Shown here one piece after another: positions 48,219 to 57,880 of a stretch of DNA of 64,000 nt (its first letter is position 1; each line of letters begins with the position of its first letter). The stretch comes from Leptospira biflexa (GTDB lineage Bacteria; Spirochaetota; Spirochaetia; Treponematales; Rectinemataceae). The DNA lies in NCBI GenBank assembly GCA_020721875.1, contig DYLX01000001.1:194867-258866 (forward strand), given 5' to 3'. The notes below the pieces were generated by a model. That model saw only the letters and a program-made list of their open reading frames with translations. It was not told where the DNA came from and did no database searches. A program made the position numbers and the translations under genes.

Positions 48219-49432
48219 GGACTTTCCCGAACTATAGTCTGATTGCGATCTGAACCCACAGACACGATGGAGATCGGCGTTTCCACAAATTCCTCAATGA
48301 ACTCAATATATTCCTGAGCGCGGAGCGGTAGCTCATCATAGGTCCTGCAGGTGCCGAGGTTGGTCTTCCATCCCTGAAAGGTACGCAGAATTGGCTTTGC
48401 CTGCTCGAGGTCGCGAATCGAGGCGGGAAAATCCTCCACCACACGGTCGCCTATCCGATAGCCGATGCAGGCCTCGAACTCGTCGAGCCCATCGTATACA
48501 TCGAGGTGCGTAAGCACGAGCCTGTCGATGGAGTTGACCGCACAGGCGTAGCGGAGCGCCACGAGGTCGAGATAGCCGCAGCGCCGCGGGCGCCCGGTTG
48601 TGGTTCCGTACTCATTGCCCACTTTGCGAATATATTGCGAGAGCGAACCCTCGGAATCGTCCACAAACTCAGTCGGAAAAGGCCCATTACCCACGCGGGT
48701 CGAATACGCTTTGAACACGCCCAGTACACGGTCGATGTTACGCGGGCCGATTCCCCCCTGGGCGGCGGCGCCCGCGGCACATGACATGCCCGATGACACA
48801 AAGGGATAGGTTCCCGTGTCGATATCGAGAAGCGCTCCCTGCGCCCCCTCAAAAAGTCGCCAACTGTTTCGGTGCTGACGGAGATAGCCAATTAAATCGA
48901 CACAGAGCGGTAGGAGTTTTTCTCTCCACCGCACGAGCCACGCGCGATCTTCCTGCGTCAGATTGACGAGTCTGTCGTCATCATCCATATCAGCGAGCCG
49001 CACGCCGTCTCTCGAAGCTTTCTGTGCGTAGGCAATGCCGATACCACGCCCTGTGGTCCCGATCGGTTTCACGCGTTGGGCTTCGGCATCTCTATCCATC
49101 TCCCGGTAGCGCGGGAGCACGATGTGTGCGCGATCCGAGATCAGCACCCTACCCTGCCAGTGGATTCCCTTCTTTTCGAGCATGCTGAGCTCGTTGAAGA
49201 GGGCCTCCGGGTCGATGACCATTCCCGAACCAAGAATAACGGTCTTATCAGGATACAGAATTCCCGAGGGGACGAGGTGCAGAGCATACTTCTCTTCCCC
49301 AAGAACGATGGTATGGCCGGCATTTGCTCCACCTGAGAATCGTACGACAATCTGGGCATCAGCAGCCAGAAAATCGACGATTTTGCCCTTGCCTTCGTCT
49401 CCCCATTGGGCTCCAATGATGACTACGTTCAC
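48206..49432 (-). CDS. purA: Adenylosuccinate synthetase, GTG start
   Basis: NVVIIGAQWGDEGKGKIVDFLA, RFSGGANAGHTIV, GTTGRGIGIAYAQKA; AAGGAG SD before GTG 49432. Confidence 0.96.
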   Translation of the reverse strand: MNVVIIGAQWGDEGKGKIVDFLAADAQIVVRFSGGANAGHTIVLGEEKYALHLVPSGILYPDKTVILGSGMVIDPEALFNELSMLEKKGIHWQGRVLISDRAHIVLPRYREMDRDAEAQRVKPIGTTGRGIGIAYAQKASRDGVRLADMDDDDRLVNLTQEDRAWLVRWREKLLPLCVDLIGYLRQHRNSWRLFEGAQGALLDIDTGTYPFVSSGMSCAAGAAAQGGIGPRNIDRVLGVFKAYSTRVGNGPFPTEFVDDSEGSLSQYIRKVGNEYGTTTGRPRRCGYLDLVALRYACAVNSIDRLVLTHLDVYDGLDEFEACIGYRIGDRVVEDFPASIRDLEQAKPILRTFQGWKTNLGTCRTYDELPLRAQEYIEFIEEFVETPISIVSVGSDRNQTIVRESPWIK

Positions 49433-49455
49433 AATGTGCTCCTTGCGCGCAGCGC

Positions 49456-51054
49456 TTATATTTTCGGGGCAAATACCCGGTAATTCATGTGCGGGAAAAT
49501 GTTGTGGCGCTTCTCGAGGTTCGTGAACCACTCTGTCTCGACCGTGTGGGCCGAGAGCATCTCGTAAATGTGATTGAAGTTGTATATACACTCCCGAATC
49601 TGCCTCGCCGCGAAATCCGAGGATTTTCCACTTCGAAGAAGAAGTGCCCAGTCCGATGTCATCGAAAGAAGCACTTCACGGGCGGCCTGGTTCAGGATGC
49701 GCTCACGCAGGCCATTCTCGTTGGGAAAACGAATCGTCAGCTCTCTCATTCGCTCCGCCGCTTTGCGGGAGTGCCGGTGTACCCAATCATTGCGCCCATC
49801 AAGCCAGGCTTCGGCATATCCACCCTCCGCCCAGGATGAAAACTCAGGCTCGGATTCCGGACAGTCGGGGTTCTCCGCCAGGTACTCTGAGAGGGTTACC
49901 AGTCGCACCGAGTTCTCATCGTCCTTTCTACTCGCGGCGCGGAACAAAGCCTCAAGGAATTGCAGCCCCTCGAACCACCAGTGTCCGAAAAGCTCTGCAT
50001 CGTAGGGGCACACGATGAGCGGCGGGATATCCTTCATCCAGAATGACGCAGCGCGTGCCTGCGCCTTGCGGTCGGCAAGATACTCGTGTGCGTGTGCGAC
50101 GGCTTGTGCAGATGCGGCACTCGGCTCGTAGGGGCGCTTGTTGTCTGTCTTGCCGGTCACCGCCCAGTATTTAAAGCCCGTGTAGCCTCGATTAATGCCG
50201 TTTAGGTGCGCGGAGAGGTAGCTCGTCTCAAGATCATAGCCGATATCCCGATAGAAATCTCGATAGGCTGGATGCGCGGGGTAACCCTCGGTCTCAGACC
50301 AGACTGCCTTCGTCGCCCCCGCGTCGCGGATAAATGCCACCACATTGTCGGGTGTCATCACCGGTGAGAATGAACCATAAAAAGGCGGTGGGGAACCCAG
50401 AAGCGCTCCCTTTGTGGTGACGATAGTATAGCGAATGTTGTATGCATGCAGATGCTTCTCGAGCCCTTTATACCAGCCGAGCTGAGGCAGCCAAAATCCA
50501 TTAGGGTTCTTTCCGAATTCCGCACGGTGAGAGATGATCGCGGTCTCGATCTGCGCATCAATGACTTCGGGGATATCGCTGTATATGGGCAAAAATGCGT
50601 GTGTGGCTGCGGTTGTCATGAGCTCGAGGTAGCCCTTCTTGGAATAGTAATCGAAGCTGCGTGCAATGGTACGCCCGTGAAGTGTCTCAAACTCATCGCG
50701 GCTTCGGCGATACATTTCCAAGTACATATCCGCGAGCGGTTCGAACACGGAGTTGTCCTTCAGCCGGCGTTTCTCCTTCTGTGCGAGTTCGATCTGGTTG
50801 TCGAGATAGGCCATGTAGCGGTCGCAGAGCAACGAATCGGAGAGCATCGAGAGAAGGGTCGGCGAAAACACCATGCTCAACTTAAAGGGCACATTCTCGA
50901 GTTCGAGCTTGCGGAACATCCTGAGAAGTGGTAGATAGGTCTCCGAGATTACTTCGAACAGCCACCGCTCTTCATAGAACTGGCTATACTGAGGTTTGCG
51001 CACAAAGGGAAGATGTGCGTTCAGCACCAGGGCAATCGAAGGGACATTCGTCAT
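49456..51054 (-). CDS. GH57 family 1,4-alpha-glucan branching enzyme-like (DUF1957)
   Basis: ALVLNAHLPFVRKPQYSQFYEERWLFEVISETYLPLL, ATHAFLPIYS, FWLPQLGWYKGLEKHL, CPYDAELFGHWWFEG. Confidence 0.9.
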   Translation of the reverse strand: MTNVPSIALVLNAHLPFVRKPQYSQFYEERWLFEVISETYLPLLRMFRKLELENVPFKLSMVFSPTLLSMLSDSLLCDRYMAYLDNQIELAQKEKRRLKDNSVFEPLADMYLEMYRRSRDEFETLHGRTIARSFDYYSKKGYLELMTTAATHAFLPIYSDIPEVIDAQIETAIISHRAEFGKNPNGFWLPQLGWYKGLEKHLHAYNIRYTIVTTKGALLGSPPPFYGSFSPVMTPDNVVAFIRDAGATKAVWSETEGYPAHPAYRDFYRDIGYDLETSYLSAHLNGINRGYTGFKYWAVTGKTDNKRPYEPSAASAQAVAHAHEYLADRKAQARAASFWMKDIPPLIVCPYDAELFGHWWFEGLQFLEALFRAASRKDDENSVRLVTLSEYLAENPDCPESEPEFSSWAEGGYAEAWLDGRNDWVHRHSRKAAERMRELTIRFPNENGLRERILNQAAREVLLSMTSDWALLLRSGKSSDFAARQIRECIYNFNHIYEMLSAHTVETEWFTNLEKRHNIFPHMNYRVFAPKI

Positions 51055-51058
51055 CGTG

Positions 51059-51781
51059 TCACTCTCCGTCCATGCTCATTATACGCAGAGAATTCTCTTC
51101 CTTGGGCTCGATGAGGTGCAGTTCCTCAGATCCGGAGAGAATCAGCAAACTCCTTGTTATCTGCGGGAGTTTCGAGCCCATATCCATGTACTGCGAGGGC
51201 ATATTCACTACATTCGAGTGCGCGAGGACTTTGATTTTTGAAAATTTGGCCACGCACAGGTCAATTCGATACGATCGCTTTGGATAAGGGACATTGATGT
51301 ACCACTTCCTGTCGTCGAAGTTTACAGTGATGTCGTAGTGGAACGCGGATTCCGCGCTCGTCACTTCGGCTACCCGCAAGATGAGCTTTGGCTCTTCGAT
51401 CTCTGCGAGGATTTTATTGCGGGTCAACTCGGCGATATCCCAAAATGCGAAAAACCACAGCGGGTCTCGCACAATGGCGTGGATGCTGGTCTCATTGTAG
51501 TTCTCGGGGATCGCGATTTTTTCGAGCCTCCCGGGGATGAATCCTGTACCTGTAAGTTTTTTCTCCTCGACATGGTCGGGAGCATCGTGTGAAAAGACTT
51601 TATCAGCTGTATCGTCCTCGAACGCATCCACAAGCTCTTCTATCAGAAAAACTCGTTCAAGGCCGTCGGGGACATAGATCCCCATTTTTTCAGCCAAAAG
51701 GCTCAATTCATCGTCCGAAAGCAGCGACAGTTTTTCGGAATCCACGGGAGTATAGTGAAAGAGTCGACCCGCTCTTGTCAA
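51059..51781 (-). CDS. DUF4912 domain protein
   Basis: IPENYNETSIHAIVRDPLWFFAFWDI ... AFHYDITVNFDDRKWYINVPYPKRSYRIDLCVA; start codon uncertain (TTG or internal GTG). Confidence 0.8.
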   Translation of the reverse strand: MTRAGRLFHYTPVDSEKLSLLSDDELSLLAEKMGIYVPDGLERVFLIEELVDAFEDDTADKVFSHDAPDHVEEKKLTGTGFIPGRLEKIAIPENYNETSIHAIVRDPLWFFAFWDIAELTRNKILAEIEEPKLILRVAEVTSAESAFHYDITVNFDDRKWYINVPYPKRSYRIDLCVAKFSKIKVLAHSNVVNMPSQYMDMGSKLPQITRSLLILSGSEELHLIEPKEENSLRIMSMDGE

Positions 51782-51825
51782 TATGGACAGGCTGACAGCG
51801 CTGCGCGAACGCGGTCACCGCATTA

Positions 51826-51868
51826 AAGAAGGCTCTTTTCGGGCATCGCACGCGAAAAGAGCCTTCTT
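51826..51868 (-). terminator. Probable rho-independent terminator downstream of fhs
   Basis: 16-bp perfect inverted repeat AAGAAGGCTCTTTTCG / CGAAAAGAGCCTTCTT, 11-nt loop; T-rich 3' arm on minus strand. Confidence 0.7.
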
Positions 51869-51891
51869 GGGCACTTTATAAGGGATCGGTT

Positions 51892-53655
51892 TTAGGAGAG
51901 ACCGGTGATCCTTCCCGTGGTCGTATCGATGTCCATGCCGATGTAGGCTGGTTTCGAAGGAAGTCCTGGCATCGTAGTGATCTCTCCAGTGATGGGGACA
52001 ATAAAGCCGGCGCCGGCTGAGAGTCGCACTTCGCGCACGGGGAACTCGAATCCGTGCGGCGCGCCTTTGAGCTGTGGATCGTGCGACAGCGAGTACTGCG
52101 TTTTGGCCATACAGATCGGGAAATTTCCATAGCCGAGCTCAGTATATTTTTCAAGCGAAGCTTTGGCTTCTGGTGTGTAGACGACCGATCCCGCACCGTA
52201 CACTTCGCGTGCGATAGTCTCAATTTTCTCTTTGAGCGGAAGATCGAGCCCATAGAGAAGCCGCGCGTCGTGTGGCTGCGTTGCTGCCCTGTCCACCGCC
52301 GCTGCGAGATCGCTGTTCCCCTCACCTCCAAGCGCCCATCCACGGCTGATTACCGCGTCGAAGGCTCCAGCCGCGAGCGCCTCGTCGTGAATGAGTGCGT
52401 GTTCAGAGTGGCTGTCCGTGGGGAACGCATTGATCGACACAACAACGGGTAGCCCATACTTCTTGATGATCTCGATGTGCGCCCTGAGATTCGCGATTCC
52501 CGCGCGCAGAAGCTCGAAATTCTCATGGGTGTAGGCGCTCGCAAGGGGTTTCCCAGGCGTTACCTTCGGTCCGCCGCCATGCATTTTGAGCGCGCGCACG
52601 GTCGCAACAAGCACCACGGCGTCGGGCATGAGGCCTGAGGCTCGGCACTTGATATCCATAAATTTCTCAAAGCCCATGTCGGCGCCGAATCCCGACTCCG
52701 TCACGACATAGTCGGAGATCCGCGACGCAATGAGATCGGCAACAATCGAAGAGTTGCCGTGGGCGATATTCGCAAAAGGTCCCGCATGCACGAAGGCGAG
52801 TTGCTCTTCGAGCGTTTGGAGCGCATTTGGCTTCAGTGCATCTTTCATGAGGATGGTCATCGCACCGGCGACGCCGAGATCTTCGGTGGTCACGGCTTTC
52901 CCCGTGCGGTCGAGCGCGACAACGATCCTGCCGAGCCGACGCCGCAAATCCTCGAGACTCGTCGCTAAAGCGAGTACCGCCATTACCTCGCTCGCGACCG
53001 AAATGTCAAAACCGGTTTCGCGGAGTGGACCATTTTCAAGGCCGCCCATGCCGACGATCATCGAGCGGAGCGTGCGGTCGTTCATATCGAGCACACGCCG
53101 CCACAGTACCGCGTACGGGTCGATGTTGAGTTTTTTCATTCCGAGCTTTTCAAAGTATGTGTCGGACCAGCGGCTCTCGTGGTACATACGCGCGTCGAGC
53201 GCCGCCGCGCAGAGATTGTGGGCTGCCGACACCGCGTGAATATCGCCAGTCAGATGCAGGTTGAAGTCGGTCATCGGAACGATCTGGCTGTAGCCGCCGC
53301 CCGCCGCACCGCCCTTTATACCGAAAGTCGGCCCCATTGAGGGCTGACGTATGGTGGCGATTGATTTTTTGCCGATAAAGCCGAGACCTTGGGCGAGTCC
53401 GATGGTGGTAGTGGTCTTGCCTTCGCCGAGCGGAGTTGGTGTAATGGCCGTCACATCGATGTATTTCGCCCTTTTATACTGTCCACCGCGATCCGTCAGA
53501 AAATCAAGGCGGATTTTCGCTTTATCCACGCCATAGTGCTCGAGGTATTTGTCTTCGAGGCCGTAGCGGGAGGCGATTTCCGAGATCGATTTGATATCCG
53601 CGGACTGCGCGATATCAACATCGTGAGGCACCGGGGTAATGCGCTGCACTGACAT
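51892..53655 (-). CDS. fhs: Formate--tetrahydrofolate ligase
   Basis: TPLGEGKTTTTIGLAQGL, RQPSMGPTFGIKGGAAGGGYSQ, FNLHLTGDIHAV; SD GGAGG before ATG 53655. Confidence 0.97.
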   Translation of the reverse strand: MSVQRITPVPHDVDIAQSADIKSISEIASRYGLEDKYLEHYGVDKAKIRLDFLTDRGGQYKRAKYIDVTAITPTPLGEGKTTTTIGLAQGLGFIGKKSIATIRQPSMGPTFGIKGGAAGGGYSQIVPMTDFNLHLTGDIHAVSAAHNLCAAALDARMYHESRWSDTYFEKLGMKKLNIDPYAVLWRRVLDMNDRTLRSMIVGMGGLENGPLRETGFDISVASEVMAVLALATSLEDLRRRLGRIVVALDRTGKAVTTEDLGVAGAMTILMKDALKPNALQTLEEQLAFVHAGPFANIAHGNSSIVADLIASRISDYVVTESGFGADMGFEKFMDIKCRASGLMPDAVVLVATVRALKMHGGGPKVTPGKPLASAYTHENFELLRAGIANLRAHIEIIKKYGLPVVVSINAFPTDSHSEHALIHDEALAAGAFDAVISRGWALGGEGNSDLAAAVDRAATQPHDARLLYGLDLPLKEKIETIAREVYGAGSVVYTPEAKASLEKYTELGYGNFPICMAKTQYSLSHDPQLKGAPHGFEFPVREVRLSAGAGFIVPITGEITTMPGLPSKPAYIGMDIDTTTGRITGLS

Positions 53656-53763
53656 GAAAAACCTCCATATGATGGGCAATTTTTGTGTGTGAATAATGTA
53701 ATACAAAGGATTTGCGCGGACAACCAAGGACAACACGTAGCGCCATTGAAGGTATTGCGATGT

Positions 53764-54591
53764 TCAGTTCATTTCGCTCAATCTCGGATTGAAGCGCTCC
53801 GCAAGCGAGTCTCCGACGAGGTTGAATGAAAGTACGGTGAGTGCAAGGGCTAGACCGGGAAAAATCGCCATCCATGGCGCCTGGATGAGGTAATTGCGCG
53901 CATCTTTGAGCATGAGCCCCCAGCTCGCGGCAGGGGGCTGAATTCCCACGCCCAAGAATGAGAGCGAGGCCTCGACCACCACCGCCTGCGCGAAGGTGAG
54001 CGAACACTGCACGATCACTTTGTTCATGATATTAGGGATAACATGCCTATATACGAGTTTGATCGGGCCTGTACCGAGGGCACGCGAAGCCTCGATGTAG
54101 CCCTCGGACTTGACGGCGAGTGTTTCTGCACGCACGAGCCGCGCGAACACAGGGCTCGAAATAATTCCGAGGGCAACCATCACCTGAACAAGGCCGTAGC
54201 CCATAAATGAGACCACGGTGATCGCAAGGAGAATCGTCGGGAAGGAGAGAATGCTGTCCATAATTAGCATGAGCGCCTGGTCGAGAAGCCTGCCCCCCAT
54301 GCCCGCAAACAGCCCGACAATTCCTCCCAGTACCAGCGCGATCGACACCGCCACGATGCCGACAATGAGCGCCGGTCTCGCGCCATACATCAATCTCGAA
54401 AGAATGTCCCTTCCAAAATCGTCGGTACCAAGGAGATTGCGCATGTCGGGAGCGTGAAATCGACGATCGAGAGATTGATCAGTTGGGCTGTAAGGTGCCA
54501 CAAGTGGTGCAGCGAACGCAACAACCACGAGCACTATGAGATACAGTACCGCGAGCGAAAACAGAACATTTCGAGATCTTTGAGGGGCCAT
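53764..54591 (-). CDS. Peptide ABC transporter permease (DppC/OppC family)
   Basis: FHAPDMRNLLGTDDFGRDILSRLMYGAR, EGYIEASRALGTGPIKLVYRHVIPNI. Confidence 0.92.
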   Translation of the reverse strand: MAPQRSRNVLFSLAVLYLIVLVVVAFAAPLVAPYSPTDQSLDRRFHAPDMRNLLGTDDFGRDILSRLMYGARPALIVGIVAVSIALVLGGIVGLFAGMGGRLLDQALMLIMDSILSFPTILLAITVVSFMGYGLVQVMVALGIISSPVFARLVRAETLAVKSEGYIEASRALGTGPIKLVYRHVIPNIMNKVIVQCSLTFAQAVVVEASLSFLGVGIQPPAASWGLMLKDARNYLIQAPWMAIFPGLALALTVLSFNLVGDSLAERFNPRLSEMN

Positions 54592-54594
54592 GGC

Positions 54595-56088
54595 TCACCG
54601 TATCTCGGTCCATCTGAAATCGAAACTATCGAGGCTCGGGGTCATGCGGAAGTCGAACACATTCGAGCGGGTCCCGACATAGCGGTAGGAAGTACCAATG
54701 TACACGAATGGGACCTCTTTGGCCATGATCTCCAGTGCTTCCGTGTAGAGTTTCTTGCGCGCGCTAAAATCCGAAACTCTCGCCGCCTCTTTAATCTTCG
54801 CTGCCGCGGTTGCGTTATACCAGTGCACATACTTCCCGGCGCCATACCCCGCGAGCGTCCCATCCGGATCGAGCTTCCCCGTGTGTCCGATCACCGTGAA
54901 GTCGAAGTTACCGCCGCTGTACACACTGGAGAGCCATGTAGACCAGTCCATAAGCTGAATTTTTACCTTCATGTCCACTTTGGTGAGCATCTGCTGTATG
55001 AGTTCCGCCGCCTTCACGTGGAGGGGGTAATTCTGCGGCACCGCAATCGTGAATTCCCGGTTCTCCACGCCCGCATCTTTGAGGAGCTGTCGGGCCTTTT
55101 CTGGATTGTAGGGATACAGGCTCGAAAAATCGCTATAATATGGATTACCAGTGTCGAGGAAGGTAGAGCCCACCTTGCCGCCGCCGTACGCGATGTCGAG
55201 CACCGTTTGCTTGTCGATGGCATAGTTCACCGCCTGACGCACCCGAAGATCGTTCAGAGGCTCACGCGCACAATTCATCGCCATTACCATGATGAGGGAC
55301 GAAAGTTCTTTCTTAATCGTGACCTTGTGGTTTGCCTGCAGCATGGGGAGATCATCCGGATCGACAAATTCGAGGGCGTCGATCGATCCGAGGCTCAAGC
55401 CCTGCACCTGTACAGCGCGCTCGGGAATGATCTGAAATTCTACCTTGGCGAGTTTCGGGGTTCCGGTAATCCAGTATTTGTCGTTTCGGATCATCGTGAT
55501 CTTGCTGTCGCGAATCCACTTGTCAAACTTGAATGGTCCTGTGCCCACTGGCTCTGCCGAAAAATTATGGCCCGAGGCGATGAGCTCGGAAGGTAGGATC
55601 GCGCTCCAGCCCGAAGCGAGCGTCGCCAGGAGCGGGGCATAAGGCTGCGAAAGTGTGAGTACCACGGTATACGCGTCCGGCGTACGGATCGTTTTGATCG
55701 CGGCGTACTCGCCTCGCTTAGGCGAGGCCGTTTTCTCATTCATGATCCTGTCGAGTGTGGCCTTGACATCCTTCGAAGTGAAGGGCTGTCCGTTATGGAA
55801 GTTCACATCCCTTCGCAGACTGAATGTCCAGGTGAGCCCATCGGGGGAAATGGACCAGCTTTGCGCGAGCGCTGGCACGATTTTGCCCGAATGATCAGGC
55901 TCGACTAGAGTGTCGTAGAAGCTCTTGTCGACTTGGAATGTGAGGGTTCCTGCGGTTTTTTGCGGATCGAGGGTGTCGGGATTCCCGCTGAGCCCGAAAA
56001 CGAGAGTCGTACTCTGCGCGGCAACCGTGCCCAGCATGAGCAACGCAAGCACGCTGACTATCAAGCTTTTTTTTGTCACAATTTGCAT
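54595..56088 (-). CDS. Extracellular solute-binding protein family 5
   Basis: Signal peptide; NPDTLDPQKTAGTLTFQV, WSISPDGLTWTFSLRRDVNFHNGQPFTSKDV, VRQAVNYAIDKQTVL. Confidence 0.94.
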   Translation of the reverse strand: MQIVTKKSLIVSVLALLMLGTVAAQSTTLVFGLSGNPDTLDPQKTAGTLTFQVDKSFYDTLVEPDHSGKIVPALAQSWSISPDGLTWTFSLRRDVNFHNGQPFTSKDVKATLDRIMNEKTASPKRGEYAAIKTIRTPDAYTVVLTLSQPYAPLLATLASGWSAILPSELIASGHNFSAEPVGTGPFKFDKWIRDSKITMIRNDKYWITGTPKLAKVEFQIIPERAVQVQGLSLGSIDALEFVDPDDLPMLQANHKVTIKKELSSLIMVMAMNCAREPLNDLRVRQAVNYAIDKQTVLDIAYGGGKVGSTFLDTGNPYYSDFSSLYPYNPEKARQLLKDAGVENREFTIAVPQNYPLHVKAAELIQQMLTKVDMKVKIQLMDWSTWLSSVYSGGNFDFTVIGHTGKLDPDGTLAGYGAGKYVHWYNATAAAKIKEAARVSDFSARKKLYTEALEIMAKEVPFVYIGTSYRYVGTRSNVFDFRMTPSLDSFDFRWTEIR

Positions 56089-56106
56089 AGCATCTTCCTC
56101 CTATCA

Positions 56107-56898
56107 CTACATGAGATGGGGCGCTCCTCCAGGAGTCGCCGCAAGAAGCACGGCGGTGTACTCATTTTGGGGGCTCGAGAGGAGACGCAAGGTCGGCGCC
56201 TGCTCCACGATCTTTCCCTTATACATCACCGCGATATTGTCACACATATACGCCACGAGATTAATGTCGTGAGAGATAAAAAGGTAGGTCAAGCCAAACT
56301 CCCGCTTAATATCGTTGAGGAGATTGATCACCTGCGCCTGGATCGATACGTCGAGATTCGAGACAGGCTCATCCAGTATGAGAAAATCGGGCTCCATTGT
56401 GAGTGCGCGGGCGATAACGAGCCGCTGTCGCTGACCCGTGGAAAACTCGTGCGGATAGCGTGCAGCGTTTGAGGCGCTCATCCCGACAAGATCGAGAAGG
56501 CGTGCCACCCTCCTCTCCCGCTCGGCGCGTGGCACGCCGAGATTGACGAGCCCCTCAGCGAGACTATCTTGCACACGCATCCTCGGATCGAGTGAGCTGT
56601 GGGGGTCCTGGAATACAATCTGCATGCGCTTTCGCTCCGCCCTGAGCGCGCGCGCGGACAGCGACGCGAGTTCAATGCCACGGTATCTTACGGAGCCTGA
56701 ACTAGGAGGGTCGAGATACATAATCGCTTTCGCAAGTGTAGTCTTGCCCGAACCAGATTCGCCGACAAGGCCGAAACTGCTGCCCTTCTCGATCGAGAAC
56801 GAAACAGCATCTACGGCTTTAAAACCGCGTGCCCTATCCTCGAGCGAACGCGGCGGATGAATCTTCGTGACTCCTTCGCAGACAATTAGAGCTTCCAC
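56107..56898 (-). CDS. Peptide ABC transporter ATP-binding protein (OppF/DppF)
   Basis: GLVGESGSGKTTLAKAIM, FSTGQRQRLVIARAL, LDEPVSNLDVSIQAQVINLL. Confidence 0.93.
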   Translation of the reverse strand: MEALIVCEGVTKIHPPRSLEDRARGFKAVDAVSFSIEKGSSFGLVGESGSGKTTLAKAIMYLDPPSSGSVRYRGIELASLSARALRAERKRMQIVFQDPHSSLDPRMRVQDSLAEGLVNLGVPRAERERRVARLLDLVGMSASNAARYPHEFSTGQRQRLVIARALTMEPDFLILDEPVSNLDVSIQAQVINLLNDIKREFGLTYLFISHDINLVAYMCDNIAVMYKGKIVEQAPTLRLLSSPQNEYTAVLLAATPGGAPHLM

Positions 56899-57875
56899 GT
56901 TTCCCCCCAGTAATGACAGGCGCTCGCATGATCGGGTTCGTGTTCTCTACATCCCGGTTTTTCGGTAAAACACCTATCCTTCGCGAGTGGACAGCGTGGC
57001 GCAAATACGCAGCCGCGTGGCTCGTCCTTCGGGTCGAGCACTTGGCCCTGAATAGCGGCGAGCTTGTTGCCTTTCTTGCGCGGATCAGGAATTGAGCGCA
57101 AAAGGAGCGCCGTGTAGGGGTGAAGTGGTTTTTCGAAGAGGCGGTCGCGCGGCCCACTCTCGACGATGGTGCCGGCGTAAATCACCGACACATGGTCAGC
57201 GATCTCGCGCACCACATTCAAATCATGCGAGATAAAAAGCATTCCCATCCGACGCGACTCTTTGATCGACTTGAGCAAGCCAAGGATCTGGGCCTGGAGA
57301 GTTACATCGAGGGATGTGGTCGGCTCATCCGCAATAAGAAGTTCGGGTTCGCACGAGATGGCGATCGCAATCATCGCACGCTGTTTCATGCCGCTCGAGA
57401 GTTCGTGTGGAAAAGATCGTGCTACCCGGTCGTCGCTTCCCAACCCCACGCGTTTGAGAAGTTCCAGCGCGCGCGCCTTCGCTTGGGCGGAGTTCATGCC
57501 AAGGTGTTGTCGCACTGTCTCGGCGATCTGCGTTCCGATGGTAAAAGCTGGATTGAGGAATTTCGCGGGTTCCTGGAAGACCATCGAGATTTTACTCCCT
57601 CGCATGGTACGCAGCTCCTCCTCAGTCTTCGAGAGGAGCGACTCGTTTTTAAATTGTATACTTCCAGATACTATTTTCGCGGTAAACCGGGGAAGAAGTC
57701 CCATTATCGACATCGCGGTGACAGTTTTGCCCGAGCCCGATTCGCCCACGAGCCCATTGATCTCATTGGCTTTGAGCGAGAGGTTGATTCCTCGCAGCGC
57801 ATGCAACTTCGCACCCGCGTCCACGAACTCCACGGCAAGATTCTCGATTCGAATGATCGGCGCTGCGTGTATCAT
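56886..57875 (-). CDS. Peptide ABC transporter ATP-binding protein (OppD/DppD)
   Basis: GLVGESGSGKTVTAMSIMGLL, ELSSGMKQRAMIAIAI, ADEPTTSLDVTLQAQIL, C-terminal CVFAPRCPLAKDRC. Confidence 0.93.
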   Translation of the reverse strand: MIHAAPIIRIENLAVEFVDAGAKLHALRGINLSLKANEINGLVGESGSGKTVTAMSIMGLLPRFTAKIVSGSIQFKNESLLSKTEEELRTMRGSKISMVFQEPAKFLNPAFTIGTQIAETVRQHLGMNSAQAKARALELLKRVGLGSDDRVARSFPHELSSGMKQRAMIAIAISCEPELLIADEPTTSLDVTLQAQILGLLKSIKESRRMGMLFISHDLNVVREIADHVSVIYAGTIVESGPRDRLFEKPLHPYTALLLRSIPDPRKKGNKLAAIQGQVLDPKDEPRGCVFAPRCPLAKDRCFTEKPGCREHEPDHASACHYWGETWKL

Positions 57876-57880
57876 CGACG

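Noticed and set aside
54454-55596. 380-aa plus-strand ORF antisense to the solute-binding protein
   Set aside because: Low-complexity His/Arg-rich shadow translation; the minus strand is a clear SBP5.
55870-55886. Sigma54-like TGGCACGATTTTGC
   Set aside because: GG-GC spacing is one base short and the site is antisense within a coding gene.
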